A stretch of 42,951 nucleotides of DNA from a bacterium BMS3Abin15 (GTDB taxonomy: Bacteria; Patescibacteriota; Minisyncoccia; Moranbacterales; 2-12-FULL-40-10), in the NCBI GenBank assembly GCA_002923195.1, contig BDTH01000076.1, forward strand, positions 1 through 42,951. Direction: 5' to 3'. Positions 1 through 8,493 of this stretch are shown piece after piece. The notes below the pieces were generated by a model. The model did no database searches. It saw nothing but the letters and a program-made list of their open reading frames with translations, and was not told where the DNA came from. Within the stretch, counting starts at the first letter, position 1. Every line of letters starts with the position of its first letter. Position numbers and translations under genes: made by a program.

Positions 1-276
1 CATCCTCTAGGTCCCATTTGATCTTCAAAGCGCATTCTTCTTTTTCCCTCCTTAGCTCTTTGATTCTTTCCTTAATGCGTATCGGCGTTTCATCAGGATG
101 ACTTCCAGGTTTAGTGGATTTTGGCTTTAATCCGGATTCTCCGTATTTTCTGTAATCAGCCAGCCACCTCTCCAGACTATGAGGGCATACCTTAACTGCG
201 TCTGCCAGCCTAATCTCTCTGTTGTAGGCAGGCCAATACCCATCTCAACCTCTCTTCCTTTAATTGTTTTTGGCAT
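1..276 (-). pseudogene. N-terminal part of an IS481-like/HTH-integrase transposase, cut by the window edge, frame disrupted near its 5' end
   Basis: Minus strand translates ...NREIRLADAVKVCPHSLERWLADYRKYGESGLKPKSTKPGSHPDETPIRIKERIKELRREKEECALKIKWDLED (HTH of a transposase). The start ATG (276) reads MPKTIKGREVEM in another frame; GCCTGCCT looks like a 4-bp duplication plus an extra G. Confidence 0.7.
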
Positions 277-291
277 ATTTATACACATATA

Positions 292-311
292 CCAGAATAT
301 CGCTATTCTGG
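292..311. repeat. Short inverted repeat CCAGAAT-N6-ATTCTGG in the presumed IS end upstream of the transposase
   Basis: Read directly; lies in the noncoding part between transposase start and flanking DNA. Confidence 0.5.
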
Positions 312-490
312 AAAAACCGCCAAATGTATGTGGACATTACCTACTGCTATTGACTTTTTCCGAATTTTGATATACAACAGAGCATCGTCTTAAGATAGAT
401 GATTGCAATTTAACAAATACTGCTCTTAGCAGTATAAATTTCAAAAATAGCAACATGTTTGCAAAAACACTGTTGCAAAAGGAGGCAACT

Positions 491-1183
491 ATGAGTGATT
501 TAATGCTCGATGTTGACCAAGCTGGAGAATTAAAGGCTGCATTCAGGCGCGGAGACTGGACAAAGACTGAAGTAAAAAGCTGAGCGAGGGAACTATTCTT
601 ACTCAGGTTCGACAGGTCGTGCTTGGTAATGCCAAGATCGTTCAAGCTGAACTACTGGAATTTGTCGGCACGGCCATTATTTCTGCAATCGCCAAAAAGT
701 TCATCGCCAAGGATAACTTTATTGTCGACACCAGCAAGAAAGCAAAGGTGAAAATTTCCTATCTTGAAGATAATTTCCGGGAAAATTTCCTTGGCAAAAC
801 AGAAGAGGCAATACCGGAAATCGTCCTCCGCTATCACAAATTGCGGAAAAGTTCAGTTGATAAGCCAATCCTCGCTGAACTGGGTGGCAAGGAAAAAGCG
901 GAAACCACCCTCACTGAAATGTTCGCCCTTATGGAAAAACAGGGCAACGGCGAGAGTGGATGCCTACTTACTAACGGATACGCCAATATTTTCTATATCC
1001 ACGATGTAAATGGTGTGCTGTGGGCGGTTCGACTGCCGCTGGGACGATGGTGGCTGGAACCTGGATGCTAGCGGGGTTGTCAGTCCGGATGAGTGGGACG
1101 ATGGCCGCCGGGTGTTCTCCCGCAACTCCTCTGACACCCAGACTCAACAGACCCTTTGTTCCTTTGAAACTTTGGCCCTCTGA
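491..1183 (+). pseudogene. Frameshifted gene resembling CPR DGR target (variable) proteins
   Basis: AAAAGGAGG SD then MSDLMLDVDQAGELKAAFRRGDWTKTEVKS*; adding one A at the A-run near 576-581 gives ...EVKKLSEGTILTQVRQVVLGNAKIVQAELLE (ORF 619-1071). A second shift near 1030 restores DCRWDDGGWNLDASGVVSPDEWDDGRRVFSRNSSDTQTQQTLCSFETLAL*. Confidence 0.6.
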
Positions 1184-1234
1184 AATTTCTTTAAATTTCC
1201 AGGGGTCTTTTGTTTGCATAAATTTCGCCATTAG

Positions 1235-1243
1235 TGATATAAT
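1235..1243 (+). promoter_or_regulatory. Extended -10 promoter element TGATATAAT
   Basis: Exact TG-N-TATAAT upstream of the YbaK-like gene. Confidence 0.45.
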
Positions 1244-1304
1244 GAACTGAACTGGCAAAAGTCCGTCCTAGTCTCCCTTTTAAAAAGGGAGAGAAGATAA
1301 GATT

Positions 1305-1802
1305 ATGGCAATATCCAAGAAAATAATTAAATATCTTGATGATAATAAGTATAGGTATGAAGTTATCCAACATCGGACTACTTATACTGCTTGGGATACG
1401 GCCCAGACAGAGAAAGTAAAGCCGCAGGAAGTAGCCAAGTCCTTGGTTTTAAAAACTGATAAGGATTATATCGTGGCAGTTGTTCCATCAAATAAAAACT
1501 TGGACAAAAAAAAGCTTCTTAAAATTATAAATACTAAGAGAAAAAAGGAAGACAATAAATCAGTTAAGAAAGTTGAATTTGCCAAAGAGACCTGGATGAA
1601 AAAAAACATTGATGGCAAGGTTGGCGCCACCCCTCCATTTGCAGGAATCTTAAAAACGGATATTTATGTCGACAAGTCATTGTTAAACAGCAGTAAGATT
1701 TATCTCGGTTCTGGCGAATACGATGCTTCTATTAGAGTAAGTACGAAAGAATATCTCAAGAAGGAAAATCCTATTACCGGAAGTTTCAATATGAAAAAAT
1801 AA
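1305..1802 (+). CDS. YbaK/prolyl-tRNA deacylase-associated (aminoacyl-tRNA deacylase) domain protein
   Basis: Full ORF; family-like sequence (KSLVLKTDKDYIVAVVPSNKNLD...GATPPFAG...). Confidence 0.75.
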   Translation: MAISKKIIKYLDDNKYRYEVIQHRTTYTAWDTAQTEKVKPQEVAKSLVLKTDKDYIVAVVPSNKNLDKKKLLKIINTKRKKEDNKSVKKVEFAKETWMKKNIDGKVGATPPFAGILKTDIYVDKSLLNSSKIYLGSGEYDASIRVSTKEYLKKENPITGSFNMKK

Positions 1803-1818
1803 AGCTTTATAACGCTCT

Positions 1819-2550
1819 ATGGCTTACCAAATAAAACTGGAACAGTTTGAAGGTCCCCTGGATCTTCTTTTGAATTTAATTGAGGAGCAAAAGCTAGACA
1901 TCACTCGCGTAAGCCTATCCAAGGTAGCGGATCAATACCTGGAATACATTAGGAGCAAAGAAAATATCACTCTGGAAAATCTAGCCGATTTTCTTTCTGT
2001 CGCCTCCCGGCTTATTCTAATAAAGTCCAAGGCCCTACTCCCACTCCTAGAGTTTAGCCAGGAGGAGGAAGAGGATATTAAAGATTTAGAAAAACAACTA
2101 GCTGAATATAAAAGATTTAAGGATATTTCTAAGGAAGTAAAGAGGCTGGCTAATTCTAAAAGGGCTTGTTTCTCCAGGGAAGGGTATCTAGGCATCCAAT
2201 CATTTTTTTACCCTCCGAAAAATATTAATATTTTTGACCTTAAGAAAACATTTGTTAAGACATTAGGCGAGATCCCAATCATTGAAAAGTTGGAGGAGGA
2301 GATGGTTAAGGAAGTGATAACCATGGAAGAAAAAATCAATCATTTGCAGGAAGTACTGCGCGAAAAGATTGAAACATCATTCTCTGAAATTACTTCCAAT
2401 GCCAAAGATAAGATTGAGGTAGTAGTGTCATTTTTGGCGATATTAGAGCTGGTAAAGCAGAAATTAATCCAAGTGGAACAAACGGAATTATTTCAGGATA
2501 TTAAATTAAGGCATAATAATAACAATGAAACCCAAAGCACTAAATCCTAA
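1819..2550 (+). CDS. scpA: Segregation and condensation protein A
   Basis: N-term YQIKLEQFEGPLDLLLNLIEEQKLDI typical of ScpA; followed by scpB. Confidence 0.93.
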   Translation: MAYQIKLEQFEGPLDLLLNLIEEQKLDITRVSLSKVADQYLEYIRSKENITLENLADFLSVASRLILIKSKALLPLLEFSQEEEEDIKDLEKQLAEYKRFKDISKEVKRLANSKRACFSREGYLGIQSFFYPPKNINIFDLKKTFVKTLGEIPIIEKLEEEMVKEVITMEEKINHLQEVLREKIETSFSEITSNAKDKIEVVVSFLAILELVKQKLIQVEQTELFQDIKLRHNNNNETQSTKS

Positions 2551-2700
2551 ATCCCTGCCCGCCATCGCTGTGCTCAGGCATTGGCAGGCGGGCGAAACAA
2601 TATTAAAGCTCAAATATAAAAATCCAAAACATTTTGAAATTTAGATTTAGAAAATTTGAATTTGTTTAGTAATTAGAGTTTAGGGATTAGAATTTGTAAC
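2535..2700. repeat. Long imperfect inverted-repeat element filling the scpA-scpB gap
   Basis: CTAAATCCTAAATCC... opposite ...GAGTTTAGGGATTAGAATTTG; inner arms AAACAATATTAAAGCTCAAATATAAAAATCCAAAA / TTTTGAAATTTAGATTTAGAAAATTTGAATTTGTTT. Confidence 0.6.
2554..2594. repeat. GC-rich hairpin (REP-like), copy 1, nested in the AT-rich element
   Basis: CCTGCCCGCCATCGCTGTGCTCAGGCATTGGCAGGCGGGCG; second related copy at 39952-39990. Confidence 0.65.
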
Positions 2701-2703
2701 TAT

Positions 2704-3249
2704 ATGAATCAGGACAAGTTAAAATCAATAATAGAATCACTGCTGTTTGTCAGTGGTGAGCCGATAAAAATATCGCGCTTGGTTAAAATTTCCGGAGCGC
2801 CAAAACCAGAAATAGAAAATGCCATAATGGCACTGTCTAGCGAGTATGAGTCTCAGAACAGGGGATTGAGGATTGTTAAAAAGGAAAATCAGGTCCAAAT
2901 GGCAACCGGCCCAGAAAGTGCTCCTTACGTTCAGCAGTTGATTGAAGGAAAGTTGCAAGAAGAACTGTCTACAGCCTCTCTCGAAGTTGTATCAATTGTG
3001 GCTTACCGTGGTCCGATAACTCGGGCAAATATTGAATCTATTCGAGGGGTAAATTGTAGTTATACTCTGCGCAACCTTTTGATGAGAGGACTAATAGATA
3101 GAACGGAAAATCCTAAGGACGCCCGCGGATATGTTTACAGTATATCTTTTGACTTTTTGAAAAAATTAGGGATTGATGATGTTAAAAAACTGCCTGATCA
3201 CGAAATAATGTCAAAAGATGAAAGGATAGATAATATAATCCAATCATAA
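2704..3249 (+). CDS. scpB: Segregation and condensation protein B
   Basis: KLKSIIESLLFVSGEPIKISRLVKISG...EVVSIVAYRGPITRANIESIRGVN typical of ScpB. Confidence 0.93.
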   Translation: MNQDKLKSIIESLLFVSGEPIKISRLVKISGAPKPEIENAIMALSSEYESQNRGLRIVKKENQVQMATGPESAPYVQQLIEGKLQEELSTASLEVVSIVAYRGPITRANIESIRGVNCSYTLRNLLMRGLIDRTENPKDARGYVYSISFDFLKKLGIDDVKKLPDHEIMSKDERIDNIIQS

Positions 3250-3375
3250 ATTCTAATTCCCAAATTCTAAGCACGAAACAAACTATAATTATTTAAATTC
3301 AAATACCTTAAACTTTTAGAAAATTTGAAATTTGATATTGTTTAGGATTTAGATATTAGAATTTAGAGTTTTTAA
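3247..3375. repeat. Long imperfect inverted-repeat element filling the scpB-dacA gap
   Basis: AAATTCTAATTCCCAAATTCTAA... versus ...TTAGATATTAGAATTTAGAGTTT. Confidence 0.55.
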
Positions 3376-3381
3376 ATCATT

Positions 3382-4389
3382 ATGAATTTTATTTTAATTA
3401 TTTTAACTCTAACTTTCCCACTGGCTTCCTTTTTAGGATTCCAGAAAATGTATTCCTCTGCGGGAGAGGAAAAACAAGCGGAAATTTCAGAAAAGCTGGC
3501 TGATTCCGGCGGGGAGGTTAAAGGTGAAAATATTGCACAGAAAAGCGTACTTCCCGTTGTGCCATCCCGTCCCATAAGAAAGGAGGGGTATCCAGATCTT
3601 GTTGTGCCCGATGCGCACGCTTCCCTTATATTGGATGTGGATTCAGGAACAATCCTCCACTATAATAAAGGAAGAGAAAGGCGCCAGATCGCCTCTCTTA
3701 CAAAACTGATGACTGCTGTAATAGTGGTAGAGAAAATGTCAAATCTTGACGAGGTAGTAACTGTTGATGAAGAGGCGGTTTATGCCGATGGGACGAAAGT
3801 CGGATGTCCACGTTCCGGCTATTGCATAGGAAACCGGCTGAAAGTCGGAGAGAAAATAACGGCCAGGAATTTGCTTAAGGCAATGTTGATGAACAGTGCC
3901 AATGACGCGGCCATCGCTTTAGGAAAACACATTAGTGGCTCGCAGGAAAAATTTGCCAGACTAATGAATGATAGGGCTAAGGAATTAGGACTTAAGGACT
4001 CTAATTTTTGCACTCCGTCGGGATTGGAAATCGACGGGAAGGAAAAGGAGTGTTATTCTTCAGCCTACGACATCGCCCGCATCGCCGCCCATTCGATGAA
4101 GTATGCCATTATTTGGGAAGCTTTGCGTCTTCCTCCGCAGACGATATTTTCAGCTGACGGAAAATATTCCCACGACATATTAAACACCGACCAGGTATTG
4201 GATCAAATTCCAAACTGCCTAGGAGGTAAAACCGGATTTACTCCAATGGCCGGCAGGTCGTTGCTTTTGGCTGCTGGCGACAAGACAGGTGAACATAAAA
4301 TAATAGCAGTAGTATTAGATAATCCCTATCGTTGGCAAGATATTCCAATGATGATAAGTTGGGCATTTGAAGCCCATGAATGGCAATAA
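3382..4389 (+). CDS. D-alanyl-D-alanine carboxypeptidase (peptidase S11)
   Basis: SxxK motif ASLTKLMTA, SAND motif MNSANDAAIAL, KTGFTPMAG; N-terminal hydrophobic segment. Confidence 0.9.
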   Translation: MNFILIILTLTFPLASFLGFQKMYSSAGEEKQAEISEKLADSGGEVKGENIAQKSVLPVVPSRPIRKEGYPDLVVPDAHASLILDVDSGTILHYNKGRERRQIASLTKLMTAVIVVEKMSNLDEVVTVDEEAVYADGTKVGCPRSGYCIGNRLKVGEKITARNLLKAMLMNSANDAAIALGKHISGSQEKFARLMNDRAKELGLKDSNFCTPSGLEIDGKEKECYSSAYDIARIAAHSMKYAIIWEALRLPPQTIFSADGKYSHDILNTDQVLDQIPNCLGGKTGFTPMAGRSLLLAAGDKTGEHKIIAVVLDNPYRWQDIPMMISWAFEAHEWQ

Positions 4390-4392
4390 TAT

Positions 4393-4863
4393 AAATCCCC
4401 AATCGACGCAAATCTTTCCCCAATAATCACGAATATAAAAACATAAAATGCCAAAACTAATTCATCCAGAGCTAAGCTATAAAATAGTAGGTGCCTTATA
4501 TGCGGTATATAATTCAATAGGCAGTGGCTACCAAGAAAGATATTACCAAAGGGCATTGTCGAAAGAATTTAAAGATGAAAAAATAAAATTTAAGGAACAA
4601 TTGCCGATAAAGCTGGAATACAAAGGCGATAATTTAGGCATATACTATATAGATTTTCTAACAGAAGATAAGATAATTTTAGAAATAAAGAATTCTTCTA
4701 AGTTTTACCCAAAAGATATCAAACAAGCCCTGGGATATTTAAAGGCAAAAAATAAAGAGTTAGGCATACTTGCTTGTTTTGGAAAAAATGGGTTGATACA
4801 CAAAAGAATTTTAAAAGGAAATTAGAAATAATTCGTGATGAAATTGGTGTAGATTAGTGATTT
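4393..4863. repeat. Inverted repeats flanking the GxxExxY gene
   Basis: Left AAATCCCCAATC (4393-4404) vs right GATTAGTGATTT (4852-4863): 10/12 complementary. ATCACGAAT (4426-4434) vs ATTCGTGAT (4831-4839): 9/9. Confidence 0.65.
4448..4825 (+). CDS. GxxExxY protein (PD-(D/E)XK-like fold)
   Basis: LSYKIVGALYAVYNSIGSGYQERYYQRAL...IDFLTEDKIILEIKNSSKF...QALGYLKAKNKELGILACFGKNGL. Confidence 0.85.
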   Translation: MPKLIHPELSYKIVGALYAVYNSIGSGYQERYYQRALSKEFKDEKIKFKEQLPIKLEYKGDNLGIYYIDFLTEDKIILEIKNSSKFYPKDIKQALGYLKAKNKELGILACFGKNGLIHKRILKGN

Positions 4864-4869
4864 AATTCA

Positions 4870-5970
4870 ATGGAAATAGCACAGATACAAACAATTCCCA
4901 TGGTGATTAATGTTATGAAAGTTTTAGTTACGGGAGCTATAGCTTTCTTTTTGGCTTTTTTAATTACTCCATTTTGGACTAACGTTTTATATAGATTTAA
5001 AATAGGCATAAAGATAAAAGAAAAGTCGTATGATGGCGATAAATTGACGTTTGTGAATAAACTTCATGCGAGGAAGGCGGGGACTCCCACAATGGGAGGA
5101 GTTATAATCTGGGTTTCTGTTTTAATTCTGGTTTTTGCTTCTCATTATCTTTTCCCGATTTTTGCCAGGTGGACAGACATAAATTTTATTGCCCGCCTTG
5201 ATTTCTTAAGCCGTTCCCAAGTTTGGCTCCCACTTTTTGCATTAGTGACAGCCGGTGTTCTGGGGCTTTTTGATGACATCATGAGTATCCGCGGGTGGGG
5301 AAGCAATAAAGGAGGAGGGATGAAATTTGCTATGCGCTTTTGGTGGCTCTTCGCTATTGCCGGGGTTGGTGCCTGGTGGTTTTTCAGCAAGCTTGGATGG
5401 GATCAAATTCATATTCCAGCTGTGGGAGATTTCTCTATTGGATTTTGGTATGTTCCGTTGTTTGTTTTTGTAATCTTTTTTACGGCTTTTTCATCTAACG
5501 AAACTGACGGATTGGACGGGCTGAATGGCGGTGTGCTTCTTATGGCATTTGCGTCATTTACTATTATAGCTTTTCTTCAAAATAAGGTTGATATGGCAGC
5601 TTTTTGCGCCGCTATTTCAGGAACACTTCTGGCTTTCCTCTGGTTTAATATTTATCCGGCCAGGTTTTTTATGGGAGACACAGGAGCTATGGCTCTGGGG
5701 ACTACTTTGGGAGTAGTGGCTATGCTTACTAACTCAGTTTTAGTCTTATTTGTTATAATGGCTATTTATATACTAGAATCAGGAAGTGCCGCCGTACAGC
5801 TCTTGAGTAAAAAGTATCGGGGGAAGAAAATATTTTTGGCAGCGCCGATTCACCACCATTTTGAGGCTAAGGGCTGGCCGGAGCCTAAAATAGTTATGCG
5901 GGCCTGGATCTTTACCTCTGTCACTGCCCTTATTGGAGTAATTATTGGGATATTGGGAATGGGAAAGTAG
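4870..5970 (+). CDS. mraY: Phospho-N-acetylmuramoyl-pentapeptide-transferase
   Basis: KAGTPTMGGVIIW, NETDGLDGLNGG, FMGDTGAMALG, APIHHHFEAKGWPEPKIVMR. Confidence 0.95.
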   Translation: MEIAQIQTIPMVINVMKVLVTGAIAFFLAFLITPFWTNVLYRFKIGIKIKEKSYDGDKLTFVNKLHARKAGTPTMGGVIIWVSVLILVFASHYLFPIFARWTDINFIARLDFLSRSQVWLPLFALVTAGVLGLFDDIMSIRGWGSNKGGGMKFAMRFWWLFAIAGVGAWWFFSKLGWDQIHIPAVGDFSIGFWYVPLFVFVIFFTAFSSNETDGLDGLNGGVLLMAFASFTIIAFLQNKVDMAAFCAAISGTLLAFLWFNIYPARFFMGDTGAMALGTTLGVVAMLTNSVLVLFVIMAIYILESGSAAVQLLSKKYRGKKIFLAAPIHHHFEAKGWPEPKIVMRAWIFTSVTALIGVIIGILGMGK

Positions 5971-6009
5971 TTTATGGCTACTTTTTTTATTTCCACTTTT
6001 TTGGTAAAA

Positions 6010-6038
6010 TTGCAGTGATACCGCTAAAAAATTAGAAT
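6010..6038 (+). promoter_or_regulatory. Possible sigma70 promoter TTGCAG-N17-TAGAAT upstream of pgk
   Basis: Motif and spacing only. Confidence 0.3.
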
Positions 6039-6089
6039 GGAAAAAGTAGAGGATAGTTTTTATGTTAGGCGAAGAAAAACCGAAATAAA

Positions 6090-7151
6090 ATGATTTTAAA
6101 AAAAGTACAAGATGTAGAGTTGGTAAATAAGCGCGTTTTGTTGCGAGTGGATTTTAATGTGGCTTTAGAATATGGGCATATAAAGGAAAGCTTTAGAATT
6201 GAATCAGCCAGAGAAACAGTCGATTTTCTACTGAGCAAAAAAGCTAAAGTTGCCCTGGTGTCCCACCTGGGCCGTCCCAGCGGCACGATTAATTTAGGGT
6301 TTTCAATGGAACAGTTGAAAGGGGATGTAGAAAGAATTCTGGAAAAAGAAATAGAATTTGTTCCTAGTTGCACAGGAGAAGAAGTAAAAAAAGGATTGGA
6401 TAGTCTGAAAAGCGGAAGGGTTCTGCTTTTAGAAAACACAAGATTTTATGAGGAGGAGCAGTTGAATGATGAAAAGTTTGCCAAGGCTCTGGCGAAAAAT
6501 TTTGACATCTATGTTAATGACGCTTTCAGTGTTTGTCACAGGAGCCATGCGTCAATTGTTGGAGTAACTAAATTTTTACCGAGTTATGCAGGGTTGTGGA
6601 TGCAAAAGGAAGTAGAAAACTTAAATAGGGTGAAAAATAATCCTGACCGTCCGGCAACAGCCATTATTGGGGGAGCCAAAATAGAAACCAAGCTCCCAAT
6701 TATTAAAAACTTCATTGAGAGTTACGACCATGTTTTAGTGGGAGGGAGAGTAGCTTGTGAAGCTATTGATAGAGGGCTAAAGTTTGATGAGAAGGTTATA
6801 TTAGCTCAAGATTTTGCTGCTAACAGATATGATGTCGGACCGGAAACGATTAAGAAATTTAAAGAAATTGTTTCGCAGTCTAAGACTATAGTTTGGAACG
6901 GGCCACTAGGAAAGTTTGAGCATCCTCCGTATGACGAGGGGACCATAGGAGTTTTAGGCGCTGTAATTGAAAGTGGAGCCTTCTCGCTCGTGGGAGGAGG
7001 AGAATCAATTCAGGTACTTGAGGAAAATAATATGATGAATAAGATTTCTTTTGTTTCTACCGGCGGTGGCGCGTTGCTGGAATATTTAAGCGATGGTCCG
7101 ATGCCTGGGCTGGATGTGTTGAAATTTAATCCTGACAACATAGAAATATGA
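6090..7151 (+). CDS. pgk: Phosphoglycerate kinase
   Basis: LLRVDFNVAL, SHLGRPSG, LLENTRFY, NDAFSVCHRSHAS, NGPLGKFE, STGGGALLEYL. Confidence 0.93.
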   Translation: MILKKVQDVELVNKRVLLRVDFNVALEYGHIKESFRIESARETVDFLLSKKAKVALVSHLGRPSGTINLGFSMEQLKGDVERILEKEIEFVPSCTGEEVKKGLDSLKSGRVLLLENTRFYEEEQLNDEKFAKALAKNFDIYVNDAFSVCHRSHASIVGVTKFLPSYAGLWMQKEVENLNRVKNNPDRPATAIIGGAKIETKLPIIKNFIESYDHVLVGGRVACEAIDRGLKFDEKVILAQDFAANRYDVGPETIKKFKEIVSQSKTIVWNGPLGKFEHPPYDEGTIGVLGAVIESGAFSLVGGGESIQVLEENNMMNKISFVSTGGGALLEYLSDGPMPGLDVLKFNPDNIEI

Positions 7152-7708
7152 AAAAAGTTGTCGTAATTCATTGCTGGGAGGGATATCCGGAGTATTGCTG
7201 GTACCCTTATGTTAAAAAAACCCTTGAGAAAAAGGGTTATGAAGTTAATGTTCCGGCATTTCCTGAAACTGACTTGCCCAAACTTGATAAATGGCTGCCC
7301 AAATTACAGGAGGCTGTTGGTCAGCCAAGTGAAAATGTTATTTTGGTGGGACATAGCGTTGGATGTATCACAATTCTGCGATACCTGGAATCATTATCAG
7401 AAGATCAAAAAATTGGTGGAGCTATACTAGTTGCTGGATATATAGGCGATCTTGGATATGACGAGTTAAAGAATTTTTTTGATTCGCCGGTTAATTTTGA
7501 GAAAGCCAAGAGACATTGTGAAAATTTTATTGCTATTCATTCTGATAATGATCCATATGTGGATTTAAAGCACGCTGATATTTTTAAAAAAGAACTAGAT
7601 GCAGAAATAATAATAAAACACAATGCTAAGCATTTTTCCGGTCCGTCTGATAAGGAAGATTCTTGCACTGAATTGCCTGACGTTGTAGACAGTATAGAAA
7701 AATTATGA
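7148..7708 (+). CDS. RBBP9/YdeN-type alpha/beta serine hydrolase
   Basis: VVIHCWEGYPEYCWYPYVKKTLEKKGYEV..., GHSVG nucleophile elbow; ATGA overlap with pgk stop. Confidence 0.8.
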   Translation: MKKVVVIHCWEGYPEYCWYPYVKKTLEKKGYEVNVPAFPETDLPKLDKWLPKLQEAVGQPSENVILVGHSVGCITILRYLESLSEDQKIGGAILVAGYIGDLGYDELKNFFDSPVNFEKAKRHCENFIAIHSDNDPYVDLKHADIFKKELDAEIIIKHNAKHFSGPSDKEDSCTELPDVVDSIEKL

Positions 7709-8403
7709 AAAATAATAATAAAATTGCAGACAAAGTCTTAGTTGGAATCACTGGAAAAACAAATAAAGACTGGAAAGAAAAATTTAAAGAAATTGAAAAA
7801 TTTAAAATTACTAGAACAGCTTTATTTTTAGAATTATTTAAGAAGAAGCAAAGAGAGGAAATTTATAAAGCGCTCTTGAAATCAAGCATAAAAAAAATAC
7901 CACTGATCCATATCAGAAATGACATGTCCAGAAGCGAATTGAAATTTTTATGTGAGAAGTATAATAATCCCTGCCTCACCATTCATGAAAACAGTTTCAG
8001 ATATTTGAAAAAATGGAGTGGATACTATCAGAATCTTTTTTTAGAGATGAATACTGACAATTTCGTTTCTCGGCGCACAAAATTAAGAAAAATAGGAGGA
8101 TTTTGCGTTGACTTGGCTCATTTCAAAGTAGCAGAAGAAAAATGGTCTGAAGAATTCGAATATACTATCAGAAGAAGGAAAAATCCAAAACATTTTGACT
8201 GCAATCACCTGAGTGGCTATTCATACGAAAAAAACACCGATGTGCATAGTGTAAAAAATAAAAATGAATTTGATTACGTAAAAACCTTACCTAGATTTGT
8301 GTTCAGCAATGTTATTGCGATAGAGGTTTATAATAGCATCAAAGAGCAGCTGAAATTTAGGAAATATATACTAAGAATACTCAACAAAAAGTTCGATAAG
8401 TAG
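7705..8403 (+). CDS. Hypothetical protein, possibly a TIM-barrel (sugar phosphate isomerase-like)
   Basis: Complete ORF overlapping the upstream stop (ATGA); pattern LIHIRND...LTIHEN...GFCVDLAHFK...HFDCNHLSG suggests a barrel, not diagnostic. Confidence 0.5.
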   Translation: MKNNNKIADKVLVGITGKTNKDWKEKFKEIEKFKITRTALFLELFKKKQREEIYKALLKSSIKKIPLIHIRNDMSRSELKFLCEKYNNPCLTIHENSFRYLKKWSGYYQNLFLEMNTDNFVSRRTKLRKIGGFCVDLAHFKVAEEKWSEEFEYTIRRRKNPKHFDCNHLSGYSYEKNTDVHSVKNKNEFDYVKTLPRFVFSNVIAIEVYNSIKEQLKFRKYILRILNKKFDK

Positions 8404-8449
8404 CCTTTACTGATTTAGGGGGATGCACCGCGCGCCTCTTTTTGTTTTG

Positions 8450-8458
8450 TGATATAAT
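8450..8458 (+). promoter_or_regulatory. Extended -10 promoter TGATATAAT upstream of eno
   Basis: Same motif as at 1235-1243. Confidence 0.45.
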
Positions 8459-8493
8459 GGAAGGGTAAAAAGCGATGAATAAAGAGTAAAAAT

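Noticed and set aside
619-1071. ORF 619-1071 as an intact gene
   Set aside because: Better explained as the middle frame of a longer frameshifted gene starting at 491 with its own SD and ending near 1183.
1020-1250. 76-aa ORF and its antisense counterpart 971-1258
   Set aside because: Both overlap the reconstructed DGR-like C-terminus and give low-complexity translations.
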